Assembly: GCA_937905825.1 (NCBI GenBank)
Contig: CALCXM010000098.1
Coordinates: 1-64,000 of the forward strand
Source: an uncultured bacterium
GTDB lineage: Bacteria; Planctomycetota; UBA1135; GCA-002686595
Direction: 5' to 3'
DNA: 64,000 bases
Below the pieces are notes generated by a model. The model saw nothing but the letters and a program-made list of their open reading frames with translations, ran no database searches and was not told the DNA's origin. A program made the translations under genes and the position numbers. Positions within the stretch are counted from its first letter, which is position 1, and each line of letters starts with the position of its first letter. Of the stretch, positions 30,771 to 39,342 are shown one piece after another.

Positions 30771-31838
30771 CTACTTCTGCAGCTCGCGCAGCTCGTTGAG
30801 GATGCGCGAGGCCTCGCCGGAGTCCAAGGAAGAGGTGGCCGCATCGACGCCTTCAGCGAGGGTCATGCAGCGCCCGCCCGTTTTCAGAATCAGGGCGGCA
30901 CCAAGAATCGCGGCATTGCGCGCGGCACCAGGTTCCCCGGCCAGAACCATGGCGTTCAGCTCTCCAGCGGCGGCCACGAGGGCTGGATTGTCACCCGCCC
31001 CTTGCCCGGGAGGAGCCATGCTGAAGAGTGGCAGCTCGGGCTCCTTGTCCATTTGGAAGCCAAAGTCCTCCGGCTCCACCACCAGGGAAACGAGATGCTC
31101 CCCGGAGAGTTCGATGCCCCGCGTCCGCTTGCGCAGGTGGGGCGTGGTTCCGCCTTCGACCCCTTGAATCGCGGCGGCACGGGTGTGCCCGAGGCTTTGC
31201 ATCACCTCGACCGCGACTCCGAGAACGGGGCCGTTCTGGGCGCCCACCACCACGGCGGCGCTGGAGGGAGCGATCAGTTTCTCGACCGTGGAGAGGGCGG
31301 TGCGCATGAAGACCCCTTCGCGCACCGAGCGCAAGCTCATGAGCACGGGCAACATCCCGCTGACCGAGAGGGCGCCAAAGCGACAGCGCGCGACCCAGTT
31401 CTCAGCCTCCTTCGGGTCCCAGGTAATGCCTGCCCCGAGATGCTCGAGGACATTGGCGGCGGTCAGGCCGCGGGAGGGCGGGACATTGCGGTCGGTCTGC
31501 AGCAGAACCCGCACCCCGGCACCCGCGGCGATCAATGAGGAGGCGACCTCCAGGGGCGGGGCCTGATCCGTTCCGCAGAGGGGCGGACAAACGCAGACCA
31601 AGCCCGGCATGCCCATGCAGGAAAGGTTGGCGTGATCACGGGCGGCGCTAGCGAAGCCGGCTATCTCATCGACCGTGCCACCTTTCGCCCGGATCGCCAC
31701 TAGGAAGGCGGCGATGGTCGCATCCCCTTCGCGCCTCGAGAGAATCGAGTCGAAGGCGAGGTAGGCTTCCCGACGAGTGAGGTTGCGGGTCTCTTTTTGT
31801 CCAGGCGCAACGATGCGCAAGTAGTCCCGAAGACTCAT
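30771..31838 (-). CDS. Glycosyltransferase family 3 (TrpD/YbiB-like) protein
   Basis: 355 residues. It starts with the helical domain 'LTRREAYLAFDSILSRREGD', continues with the phosphoribosyltransferase-type core 'ASSLIAAGAGVRVLLQTDRNV' (split) and 'LTAANVLEHLGAGI', and contains the 'IQGVEGG' motif of TrpD-like proteins. The normal GTGGD phosphate loop is altered to 'PPLCGTDQAP', as in YbiB/TrpD2 proteins that bind nucleic acid and lack anthranilate phosphoribosyltransferase activity. No other trp genes are nearby. It is first in an operon with the MOSC gene. Confidence 0.75.
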   Translation of the reverse strand: MSLRDYLRIVAPGQKETRNLTRREAYLAFDSILSRREGDATIAAFLVAIRAKGGTVDEIAGFASAARDHANLSCMGMPGLVCVCPPLCGTDQAPPLEVASSLIAAGAGVRVLLQTDRNVPPSRGLTAANVLEHLGAGITWDPKEAENWVARCRFGALSVSGMLPVLMSLRSVREGVFMRTALSTVEKLIAPSSAAVVVGAQNGPVLGVAVEVMQSLGHTRAAAIQGVEGGTTPHLRKRTRGIELSGEHLVSLVVEPEDFGFQMDKEPELPLFSMAPPGQGAGDNPALVAAAGELNAMVLAGEPGAARNAAILGAALILKTGGRCMTLAEGVDAATSSLDSGEASRILNELRELQK

Positions 31839-32136
31839 GGAAATCCAAGTGGCGGACAGGAAGAACGGTCAGGCGGAATCGAGGGGGGTCTCGATCCCTC
31901 TCAAGGTATCAAGAGCCCGAGAGTATCAGGGCCCTGCGACGACGGCGAGGAACTCCCCCCCTTTGTGAGCTCAAACGGGCCTTCCCAGGGAGGTAGGGCG
32001 AGTTCAGCCCAATCCGAGCGGCCCAGCGGGGGGCACTCCGAGTATCTTGGGCGGGGATTGGCTCCGACCCTAGGACCACCTCTGTTTGGGCTCGATTGCC
32101 CCGAACGGCACCCAAATCGGACCCACCAAGCAAGCG
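31839..32136. promoter_or_regulatory. Divergent intergenic region
   Basis: About 300 bases between the TrpD-like gene (leftward) and the secreted protease gene (rightward). It must hold both promoters. I see no riboswitch, repeat or clear operator; a TATCAAGAGCC / TATCAGGGCCC pair near 31906-31944 is only loosely repeated. Confidence 0.3.
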
Positions 32137-33180
32137 ATGAAACGGCAGATACTCAGCGCGCTCCTCCTCTCCACCGCGACCTTGGCGTCGGCGGATGTCG
32201 TGGAGCTTACCAACGGCACCCAGCACGACGGATTCTTCCTCGAGGACACGGGCAAGCAGATCCTGTTCCAAGTCCGCGGGGAATCGAAGCCTCGGCAGTT
32301 CAAGCACAGCCAAATCCTGAAGCTCGAGCTGACCTTTCCTCCGGAGGAAGAGCGCATCGCCGCGGACCCCAACTGGTCCAGCGAACGGGTGGCAGCCGCG
32401 GTCGAGCAGTACTTCCTACCAAGCGAAGCGGAAGACATCGACCTCGTGCGCTCCAAGCACTACATCATCCTCTCCACAGCATCCGGCGCAGACCGCATGG
32501 CCAAAGCCATCGAAGAGATCTACCGCGCCTTTCAGAAGACCTTTCCTTTCGAAGAACCCGAAGGGGAATCGCTGCTGCCGATCTACCTCTTGAAGGACCA
32601 CGGTCAATACACGACCTGGTCCATGCGCTCGACAGGGTGGACCCGCGAAGCCGCCGCCGCATCCGCCGGTCATGCTTATCGCGATTACTTCGCCACTTAC
32701 TTCACGGGCGGAGCGAATGCGACCATGTACCACGAAGCCGCGCACCAACTGGTCGGCAATCGCTTGCACCTGAACGGCGGAGGATCCTGGTTCCAAGAGG
32801 GCATGGCCGTCTACTTCGAAGACAAGTGGAAGAACAGCAAGCGCCTTTCCAGCGTGGCCGGTGGCATGATCAAGTCGGATCGCTACACACCGTTTCGCGA
32901 GCTGTTCGAAGTCAAGAGCCTGTTGCACTCCGGGGGCGATGACACGCGCGGCAGCATCGCCGGACAGCGCTACACACAATCCGGAACGATCATCCACTTC
33001 CTCGCCGAGGGCAGTCTGAAGGACAACTTCGGCAAGATGCTGGACGAACTGCGCCAGTATCGCCCGGCGCAAACAACGGGAACGGCTGGCAAACCCGAAG
33101 CCATGTGGGACACCATCTTCCGCAAGGCCTATGGCTTGAACATCGAGCAGGTTGAGGAACTGTGGAAAGCCTACTTCTAA
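32137..33180 (+). CDS. Secreted DUF1570-like putative metalloprotease
   Basis: 347 residues from MKRQILSALL with a signal peptide (cleavage near ASA-DV, residue 20). After a small beta domain (about 20-65) comes a gluzincin-like region with 'MYHEAAHQLVG' (HExxH) and 'SWFQEGMAVYFED' (downstream Glu), as in the planctomycete-rich DUF1570 family. It is probably an exported zinc peptidase. The next gene starts two bases after its stop and encodes another secreted protein. Confidence 0.75.
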   Translation: MKRQILSALLLSTATLASADVVELTNGTQHDGFFLEDTGKQILFQVRGESKPRQFKHSQILKLELTFPPEEERIAADPNWSSERVAAAVEQYFLPSEAEDIDLVRSKHYIILSTASGADRMAKAIEEIYRAFQKTFPFEEPEGESLLPIYLLKDHGQYTTWSMRSTGWTREAAAASAGHAYRDYFATYFTGGANATMYHEAAHQLVGNRLHLNGGGSWFQEGMAVYFEDKWKNSKRLSSVAGGMIKSDRYTPFRELFEVKSLLHSGGDDTRGSIAGQRYTQSGTIIHFLAEGSLKDNFGKMLDELRQYRPAQTTGTAGKPEAMWDTIFRKAYGLNIEQVEELWKAYF

Positions 33181-33182
33181 GC

Positions 33183-34232
33183 ATGGGTGGCGCGCGCCGT
33201 TGGATAGCAGCCTTTTGCCTCGCGGCTGGCCTCTGCGGAGTCGCGAGCACCGCAACCGGTCCGAGCCCGCCGCCGATTGGAGTCACGATCCTGTCCAAGG
33301 CTCTCGACCTTGAGTTTCAAACTCCAAAGGGCTGGCGCCTCGCGATCGAGTCCACGGAGAATCAACTGCTGCTCTACGGCCACGGCAAGAGGATCACGCC
33401 CCTCTTGCGCGTGCGGGTCTTCAATGGTGGACGCTCACCAATAGAACGCATGCCCGAGATGATCCGTGTCTTGGCGGATGCCGAGGCGCAAGTGAAGACC
33501 GTCTCTGCGGATCGCTGGCAACACGAAGGTCGTAGTTTTCAAACCGCTCGCGCCGTCGTGAAGGATGGGCCGGCCGAGTACATCGCCCTCTTCACCTTGG
33601 TTGATCAACCCAAGCGCGTGCAACACGGGTTTTGGCTCTACGGAAAAACCAAGGACGTGGAGAAGCATTGGCCAGCGATCCAAGCCTCCATCGCCAGCGC
33701 CAAGAGTATCGGAGTGATCGGCAGACCGGGAGCTGACGAGGAAGAAGAGGCTGAAGAGCCCGAGAGCGAGGCGCCGGATGTTTGGACCCACCCCAAGACG
33801 CGTCTGGCAATCAAGCAGTGGCCGGAAGAGTTCGCCCTGGATGAGTCCTCGAAGGACCAGTTCACGACTACGGGGCTGTTGCTGAAGCCCACGGATGATC
33901 GCGCGCATGCGAGCACTTCATTCCGGGTCAGCGCCTTGCTTGCGCAAGAGAAGGACGCGGCTGAAAAAGCTAGCGAGACACTCGCGGCCCGCCTGAAAGG
34001 GGACGCCAGCGCGCGCGGCTTCGCCACGGTCAGCGTACGGGTGGCGGGACTTCCCGCCTCGAAGAACCAGTGGAGCCAAGAAGCTCCCGATGGCCCATTC
34101 GTTCACGAGGTTTACTTCTTTCAGAAGGACACCACGCTCTACCAAGTCGAGTTCACTGCTGCCCAGGCCTGGGCCAGAACTCGTAGCCGGCGGACCCTCG
34201 TGCGCGACTTCATCGCTGGGATCCGGCTCTAG
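33183..34232 (+). CDS. Secreted hypothetical protein
   Basis: 349 residues from MGGARRWIAAF, with a signal peptide ending near residue 25-30. Two similar halves (about 40-175 and 190-345) each contain strands and a helix around phrases such as 'GWRLAIESTENQLLLYG' and 'AIKQWPEEFALDE', joined by an acidic linker (EEEEAEEPESE). Each half resembles small periplasmic mog1/PsbP-like folds, but that is only an impression. It is co-transcribed with the DUF1570 protease gene. Function unknown. Confidence 0.6.
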   Translation: MGGARRWIAAFCLAAGLCGVASTATGPSPPPIGVTILSKALDLEFQTPKGWRLAIESTENQLLLYGHGKRITPLLRVRVFNGGRSPIERMPEMIRVLADAEAQVKTVSADRWQHEGRSFQTARAVVKDGPAEYIALFTLVDQPKRVQHGFWLYGKTKDVEKHWPAIQASIASAKSIGVIGRPGADEEEEAEEPESEAPDVWTHPKTRLAIKQWPEEFALDESSKDQFTTTGLLLKPTDDRAHASTSFRVSALLAQEKDAAEKASETLAARLKGDASARGFATVSVRVAGLPASKNQWSQEAPDGPFVHEVYFFQKDTTLYQVEFTAAQAWARTRSRRTLVRDFIAGIRL

Positions 34233-34276
34233 CACCTGCAGAGGCTTGCAACCGATCGCGGGCGGGGCGAGGGAAA

Positions 34277-34308
34277 TTCCCTGGCGTCTCTCCCAAGGCG
34301 CCAGGGAA
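34277..34308. terminator. Bidirectional hairpin terminator
   Basis: A perfect 10-base-pair stem TTCCCTGGCG / CGCCAGGGAA lies between the convergent genes ending at 34232 and 34478. On the minus strand it is followed by TTTCCC. Confidence 0.65.
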
Positions 34309-34477
34309 GCTCCAATAGCTTCTTCACCCTTCTAAACGGATGATGAGGCAATTCGTGTCGCCCCATGCCAGTAAAACTCGCTCTTACGTCAAGGAGCCAG
34401 CGCGAGTTCCGCTGCGAAGGAGTGCGCGCATTCCGGTGCTTACCGCGCCGGCGGGACCGCAGGAGCAATCGTGAGGA

Positions 34478-35191
34478 TCACTTCTTTGCAGGCTTGGCCA
34501 TCAGGGCTCGCGCCCCATCCACGAGCTGCCGCGCGACTTTCGAACGCTTTGAAAACGCCTCGACCCGTTCACTCGGGACGAGTTGTGTGACCTGGAATGG
34601 TTGGCGCCTGCTGCCATCAGGGCCCAGGTCCTTGGCGTGGAAACACGCATGAAATTCTCGCAGCTCCTTGATCAGAGGCGTCAATTCAACAGCGCTGCTC
34701 TCGCGCTCTTTCGAGTATTCCGGCAACTGGAGCATGGTCCCCAGGTCGTGCACCTCGAGCCCCCGAAGAACGACCCACTTCGACGTCTCTTGGTCCTTGT
34801 CGGCCACGGAGAGGACGGGCATCTCGCCTTCACCCCCTCCGCTAAGGATCTCAGGACTGAGCCCGGTGACGCCGTTTGCATTCAGGAAGAGCAACACCTC
34901 TTGCCCCGCCTTGTACTCGGTCCAACGACTCGCGCAGGCCCAGTTTCGGAAGCGCGCTACCTCCATGCGTTTCGACTTCCTTGCAGCAGGAGCGAGCTCT
35001 CCCTTGATCACGGAATCCACTTGGAGCACGAAGGTCGCCGCGCGGACTTCGACGATCGTGCCGTGAACCGTGAGCCCAGAACCCATCGCCATGTGTGCAA
35101 GGGTCAACGGGGTGTACCTGGGGGTGGATGAAGCACTGAGCCCCAGGCTCAGCAGCACGAGAATGGAGAGGGTTCGGATCAGTAAATACAT
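34478..35191 (-). CDS. Secreted hypothetical protein
   Basis: 237 residues from MYLLIRTLSILVLL, with a signal peptide cleaved near residue 22. The mature protein starts with a beta domain ('GSGLTVHGTIVEVRAATFVL', 'EVLLFLNANGV') reminiscent of OB-like or secreted beta folds, then a helical C-terminal half ending in a basic tail. The ORF extends upstream, but only this start gives a signal peptide. It lies downstream of, but is not tightly linked to, the amidohydrolase operon (171-base gap with a terminator). Function unknown. Confidence 0.6.
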   Translation of the reverse strand: MYLLIRTLSILVLLSLGLSASSTPRYTPLTLAHMAMGSGLTVHGTIVEVRAATFVLQVDSVIKGELAPAARKSKRMEVARFRNWACASRWTEYKAGQEVLLFLNANGVTGLSPEILSGGGEGEMPVLSVADKDQETSKWVVLRGLEVHDLGTMLQLPEYSKERESSAVELTPLIKELREFHACFHAKDLGPDGSRRQPFQVTQLVPSERVEAFSKRSKVARQLVDGARALMAKPAKK

Positions 35192-35308
35192 GGTTTGGTG
35201 GGCCAGGGCGCGTCTCTCTGCTGGAGACGGCGGGGCAGCTGATTCCACAGCACAATCCTACGAGAACTCACGTTTTCCACCATCCCGCTCCCCCCAGGCA
35301 CCAACGAG

Positions 35309-35334
35309 AAGAGGGCGGCCGAAGCCACCCTCTT
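35309..35334 (-). terminator. Terminator of the amidohydrolase operon
   Basis: The stem AAGAGGG-GGC / GCC-CCCTCTT with a CGAA loop lies about 30 bases beyond the last amidohydrolase stop codon. Confidence 0.65.
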
Positions 35335-35362
35335 GTGTGTCCGTCTGAAGCCTTGGGCAGGT

Positions 35363-36844
35363 CTACTTGTCGTCGTCGCCCTCTTCCTTGTCCTTGGGCT
35401 TGTCCTCGTCGTCCCCTTCCTCGTCCTCTTCTTCCTCTTCTTCCACCTTCTTGGTCTCGGGAGGGTTCTCGCCAGCGTCGAGCGCCTCTTCAGGAGCGAT
35501 CTCCTTCTCGGGGCGAGGACGAATGTGAGCGAAGTAGAGTTCTTCTTCTTTGTCGTAGACCAACTGTCCGTCGACCACCGTGTATTGGACGAAGGTCTGG
35601 TAATGCAGAAGGTCTCCGTCCGTTACGATCAGGTCACAGTCCTTGCCGACCTCGAGGGTACCGACGCGGTCCGAGATGCCCATCATGCGCGCAGGTACCG
35701 TTGAGATCGAAGCCATCGCCAACTCTTCGGAGAGGCCTCCGCGGATGGCGAAACCGACCTCCACCGGGAGGTGCATGATGTCCTGACCAGCGATTCCGCC
35801 TAGGTCGACACCGTTCGAGCCGGGGATGATCGCCACTTGGACGCCAGCCTTGGTGAGGATGGCGGCGTTCTCGATGCTCGATCCACCTTCGGCAGAAAGG
35901 CGCTCGTCCTTGTCCCGCCGTTCACGGGCGGTCACGATCGCCATGGCCCCAGCGCGGCCCAACTCATCCGCGACAATCCAGCCTTCGCGGCAGCCGATGA
36001 TGATCGGGCGGAAGCCGAACTCCTGGGCGAAGCGAGCGATGCCCAAGAGGCTCGCCCGGTCGGCAGCGCGGAAACGTGCGTAGGTCTCGCCGGTCAGCAC
36101 CTCGAGGTAGGTTGAGTCGACGCCCTTCTTTTCGGGCTCGGCCAGTTCCTTGTCCTTCTTCACCTCCTCTTGCCAGGTGCGGTAGGCGTTGAGGTAATCG
36201 CGAGCGGCGCTCATTTTCTCGCGCGCGTCGCGGCGGCTCGATGAGGTCGTCCAAGACAAACTGGCGTAGGTCTTGTCAGACAAGACGATTCCGTCGAAGT
36301 CGTAGGGCAGGGGCTCCTCGTAACTCACGTAGCGCTTCAGCTTGACGGCGGAACGGCCCACTCCCGTGGTCGTGATCCCAGTCGAAAGGCCAAGGACCAT
36401 GTTCTCCGAGAAGGGATCGACCGAGTCGCGGAAGTCCCCGTTCGTCCCGGGCAAGCCGCTTGAGTTGATCGCGACGATTCCAGGATAGACCCGCATTCCC
36501 TGGGCATCCAAGCTGCGCAGACGGAACTCGCGCTCTGCTTCGGGGATGCCCTTGAAGTAATCGCGGCCCGGGGCTTCGATGTCATAGCCGATCTTGACGA
36601 TCTTGCCGTTCTTCGAGAGCAGGGAAGCTGAGCGCAACACGGTGCCGGTGCCCGTGTAGATGTCGGCGTTGTGAACCAGGAAATACTGGTCCTTGTCCTT
36701 TTCGGCAACCGGCTCGACTTCGTCCTCTTTCTTGTCCTTGTCCTTGTCGTCCTCGAAGGAGGCGGAGGCCTGAACCGGAAGAGTCAGGGCGAAGAGTGCC
36801 GTCAGGCCGATAGCCAGGCTTTTGCAGTTTTGGATTTGCTTCAT
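35363..36844 (-). CDS. Secreted amidohydrolase-like pseudoenzyme (last gene of the operon)
   Basis: 493 residues with a signal peptide (cleaved near residue 28). The amidohydrolase frame is recognisable from the N-terminal beta-sandwich strands and from 'VGTLEVGKDCDLIVTDGD' near the C terminus. The HxH metal motif after 'PG' is replaced by 'PGIVAINSSG', and the Asp of strand 8 is replaced ('IIPGSNG'), so metal-dependent hydrolysis is unlikely. The C terminus is a long acidic/Lys-rich tail (EEEEEEDEEGDDEDK). Its ATG overlaps the stop of the upstream gene (TGATG). Confidence 0.75.
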   Translation of the reverse strand: MKQIQNCKSLAIGLTALFALTLPVQASASFEDDKDKDKKEDEVEPVAEKDKDQYFLVHNADIYTGTGTVLRSASLLSKNGKIVKIGYDIEAPGRDYFKGIPEAEREFRLRSLDAQGMRVYPGIVAINSSGLPGTNGDFRDSVDPFSENMVLGLSTGITTTGVGRSAVKLKRYVSYEEPLPYDFDGIVLSDKTYASLSWTTSSSRRDAREKMSAARDYLNAYRTWQEEVKKDKELAEPEKKGVDSTYLEVLTGETYARFRAADRASLLGIARFAQEFGFRPIIIGCREGWIVADELGRAGAMAIVTARERRDKDERLSAEGGSSIENAAILTKAGVQVAIIPGSNGVDLGGIAGQDIMHLPVEVGFAIRGGLSEELAMASISTVPARMMGISDRVGTLEVGKDCDLIVTDGDLLHYQTFVQYTVVDGQLVYDKEEELYFAHIRPRPEKEIAPEEALDAGENPPETKKVEEEEEEDEEGDDEDKPKDKEEGDDDK

Positions 36845-38094
36845 CAGTTCAATTCTCCGAAGACGATTTCGCCTTCCAACATCACAGCCTGCACTTTGGT
36901 ATCGGGCTCGAAGGGGTTCCCCTGGAAGAAGAGGATATTGGCGTCCTTGCCGGCGGTCAAACTGCCGACACGCCCCTCAACACCCAGCATCTCGGCGGGC
37001 TCTAGAGTCATAGCGCGCAGAGCCGTTTCGCGACTCAAGCCGGCACCGATCATCTCGCCGGTGTTGTGCAGCCAGTCCCTTTGATCAGACAATCTGTCCG
37101 AGCGCGGAATGAGCACGAGCTTCGCACCCGCTTCACTCACTTCGGCAGGCAGGTTGCGCAGACGACGGGTGTTCGGGTGGTTCGTCAGGATCGGTTCCAT
37201 GACCACGCGGCATCCCAGTTCGCCGAGCTCCTTCTTCACGTAGAAGAGATTGAGTCGGCGAGTCACGGTAACCCGCAGGTCCCAGGAGATTTTCTCTTCG
37301 CCAAGCGCATCCAACAGGTGCAAGTAGTCACCGGCCGAGTCGATGCACATCAGCGCGCGCAACTCACCATTGCGCAGGTCTTGAAACGCCTTGGCATCCG
37401 GGTTCGGAGTCGGCGGCTCGTAGGGGCCCACGTCCGGGTCGTCCTTCTTGTCGTCGCCTTCCTTGTCGTCCTTCTTTTTCTTCTTGTCCTTCTTGGCCTT
37501 CTCGACAGCCTTCTCCCACTTGTCGCGGGCCTTCTTGTCGTCCTCGATGTACTTGTCCGCTTCCTCGAAGCCATTGCGAATCATCTTCTTGGAGGAGGAG
37601 TCGGAACGCAGGGTGATCTTCAGGTACGCGTCGTCAGAGAGCAGCATGTCCTCTGCGCTAGAGCCACGGGGCTTGATCGCCACGGCGCGTCCCGGAATCC
37701 CATTCCCCGGGGGATACAACCCCAAGGTGGTCACTCCCGTTTCAAGCACTTCGTCGTAATCCTCATGGGCGGGGTACAACTCCGCGAGGGCGCTGTTGCC
37801 CGGCTGTGAATCGTTGCCTCCCCGGCTGTCCATGCCGATGCGCGAGTAGGCATTCACGAGACCCGGCATGGCGACCGAGTTCGGTCCCATGTCGATCACC
37901 GGGATGCCCCGCTCGATCGCCAGGTCTTCACCGATCACCGCAATCTTGCCGTTCTCGACGAGGATCACTGCGTTGCGGATCGTGCCATCACTGACAGTTT
38001 CCGCCCGATCGACCTTGATGGCCAGGAGGTCCGGCATAGCCGGTGCGGGGGCGAGCAGCGGGCTCGCAACCAAGAGAAGTGTGTTCAGAATCAT
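36844..38094 (-). CDS. Secreted amidohydrolase-like pseudoenzyme
   Basis: 416 residues with a signal peptide. The composite domain edges ('VENGKIAVIGEDLAI' and 'VGSLTAGKDANILFFQGNPF') are amidohydrolase. Strand 1 reads 'PGLVNAYSRIG' instead of an HxH motif, and strand 8 reads 'LVLIPRSDR' with no NTD. A highly charged insert (about 190-215, KKDKKKKKDDKEGDDKKDD) interrupts the barrel where the active paralogues have a compact loop. Probably a non-catalytic exported partner or binding protein. Confidence 0.75.
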   Translation of the reverse strand: MILNTLLLVASPLLAPAPAMPDLLAIKVDRAETVSDGTIRNAVILVENGKIAVIGEDLAIERGIPVIDMGPNSVAMPGLVNAYSRIGMDSRGGNDSQPGNSALAELYPAHEDYDEVLETGVTTLGLYPPGNGIPGRAVAIKPRGSSAEDMLLSDDAYLKITLRSDSSSKKMIRNGFEEADKYIEDDKKARDKWEKAVEKAKKDKKKKKDDKEGDDKKDDPDVGPYEPPTPNPDAKAFQDLRNGELRALMCIDSAGDYLHLLDALGEEKISWDLRVTVTRRLNLFYVKKELGELGCRVVMEPILTNHPNTRRLRNLPAEVSEAGAKLVLIPRSDRLSDQRDWLHNTGEMIGAGLSRETALRAMTLEPAEMLGVEGRVGSLTAGKDANILFFQGNPFEPDTKVQAVMLEGEIVFGELN

Positions 38095-38130
38095 CGTTCT
38101 ATCTTTCGCGTTCGAAAGCCGTTTGTCGGC

Positions 38131-39342
38131 TCAGAATCGTTGGTGCCCCTCCACATATTCGTACTCGCTTTGGCCGTCGATCCACACCCGCAGCACGTGG
38201 CTGCGGGGGTCGATCGGGTCCGCCGTATGAAGCACGATGTCCGCGTCTTTCCCGACCTCGAGGCTGCCGACACGGTCAGCGATCCCAAAGGTCGTCGCGG
38301 GGTGAATTGTCATGGCTCGCAATACCGTGTACGAGTCAGCTCCGAGGCGGGCCGTCATCGTGCCCTGGAGGAAGAACTCCTCCTGGGGGACGACACCCGA
38401 ATCGGTGTTCAGTGAGAAATTCGGCACGCCGGCAGCGATGTACTCCGCGCCAGAGCCGTTGATGCGACCGTTTTGGCTGGACCGGAAGTCCATGGTTCGC
38501 GGTCCGTGGTTGACCGGCACGCCCCACTCAGCCAGGGCCTCAGCGGCCTTCCAGCCGTCGAAGGATCCGTGGCTGATGGTGCAGCGGGTCTTGTACTTGT
38601 TGTGCCACATGCGCGCTGTGTTCGTCACGCCGCGGGCACCTGCCGTGTGGATGAGCACCGGCAATTCGCGGCTCATGACCTTCATTAGATCCCTTAAGAA
38701 AGGATCCATGCGGCCTTGGCGAAGAGCCCCTAGGGCTCGGTCGCAGGTGTTGGAGAGCGTCCAACTCATGCCGCAACGGGAGTTGCCGAAGGCGAAGTTG
38801 CCGGCCCCTCGTTCCGGGTTGGAATCCTGGGCAACCTTCAGTCCTGCCACGCGCTGCACGACGGCGTCATCGAAGCGATCGCTCGACTTCGACTTGTAGA
38901 GCAGCCCAAAGCCGCCCATGTTCGTTCCGCTGCCTGGAATACCGAAGAGCGAGGTCACTCCCGCCGCGCAGGCGACGCGCATGGCCGGATTGTTCGGACG
39001 CATGGTCGAAACGGCCCGCAGGTCCGGGTTCACGGAGCGCACCATGTCGTTGATATCGCCCCAGCCCCCCGTATGAATGTGTGTGTGCAAATCGACCAGA
39101 CCCGGTGCCGCCCAGGCGTTGGGGTAGTCGACACGCTTGACGGTCTCCGGGTACTCCTTGGGAGCCCCGACGTAGGCGATTTTCCCGCCTTCGATGAGGA
39201 TCAGACCAGGGGTATGGATCTCGTCCTGGGCATTGATCGTCAGGACCTTGCCGCAGTGGATCGCGAGATCTTGGGCCACAAGTGTGGACCCAGCAACGAG
39301 CATGCTGGCGCACAAGAGGACTGCCTTTGGGAGCGTTACCAT
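38131..39342 (-). CDS. Secreted amidohydrolase, metal site intact
   Basis: 403 residues with a signal peptide (cleaved near AQD, residue 23). Ligands in order: HxH in 'GLVDLHTHIH', His in 'VLIHTAG', His in 'TISHGSF', and Asp in 'LNTDSG'. The 'VGSLEVGKDADIVLHTADP' block closes the sandwich. It is of the imidazolonepropionase/prolidase-like amidohydrolase type (AHS), exported to the periplasm. A Gly-Ser-Gly-Thr loop, 'GIPGSGTNMGG', is shared with the next three paralogues. Substrate unknown. It overlaps the upstream gene by a few bases. Confidence 0.88.
   Translation of the reverse strand: MVTLPKAVLLCASMLVAGSTLVAQDLAIHCGKVLTINAQDEIHTPGLILIEGGKIAYVGAPKEYPETVKRVDYPNAWAAPGLVDLHTHIHTGGWGDINDMVRSVNPDLRAVSTMRPNNPAMRVACAAGVTSLFGIPGSGTNMGGFGLLYKSKSSDRFDDAVVQRVAGLKVAQDSNPERGAGNFAFGNSRCGMSWTLSNTCDRALGALRQGRMDPFLRDLMKVMSRELPVLIHTAGARGVTNTARMWHNKYKTRCTISHGSFDGWKAAEALAEWGVPVNHGPRTMDFRSSQNGRINGSGAEYIAAGVPNFSLNTDSGVVPQEEFFLQGTMTARLGADSYTVLRAMTIHPATTFGIADRVGSLEVGKDADIVLHTADPIDPRSHVLRVWIDGQSEYEYVEGHQRF

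Noticed and set aside
30771..31838. Anthranilate phosphoribosyltransferase of tryptophan synthesis
   Set aside because: The GTGGD phosphate loop is altered and no trp genes are adjacent, so a TrpD2/YbiB-like role is more likely.
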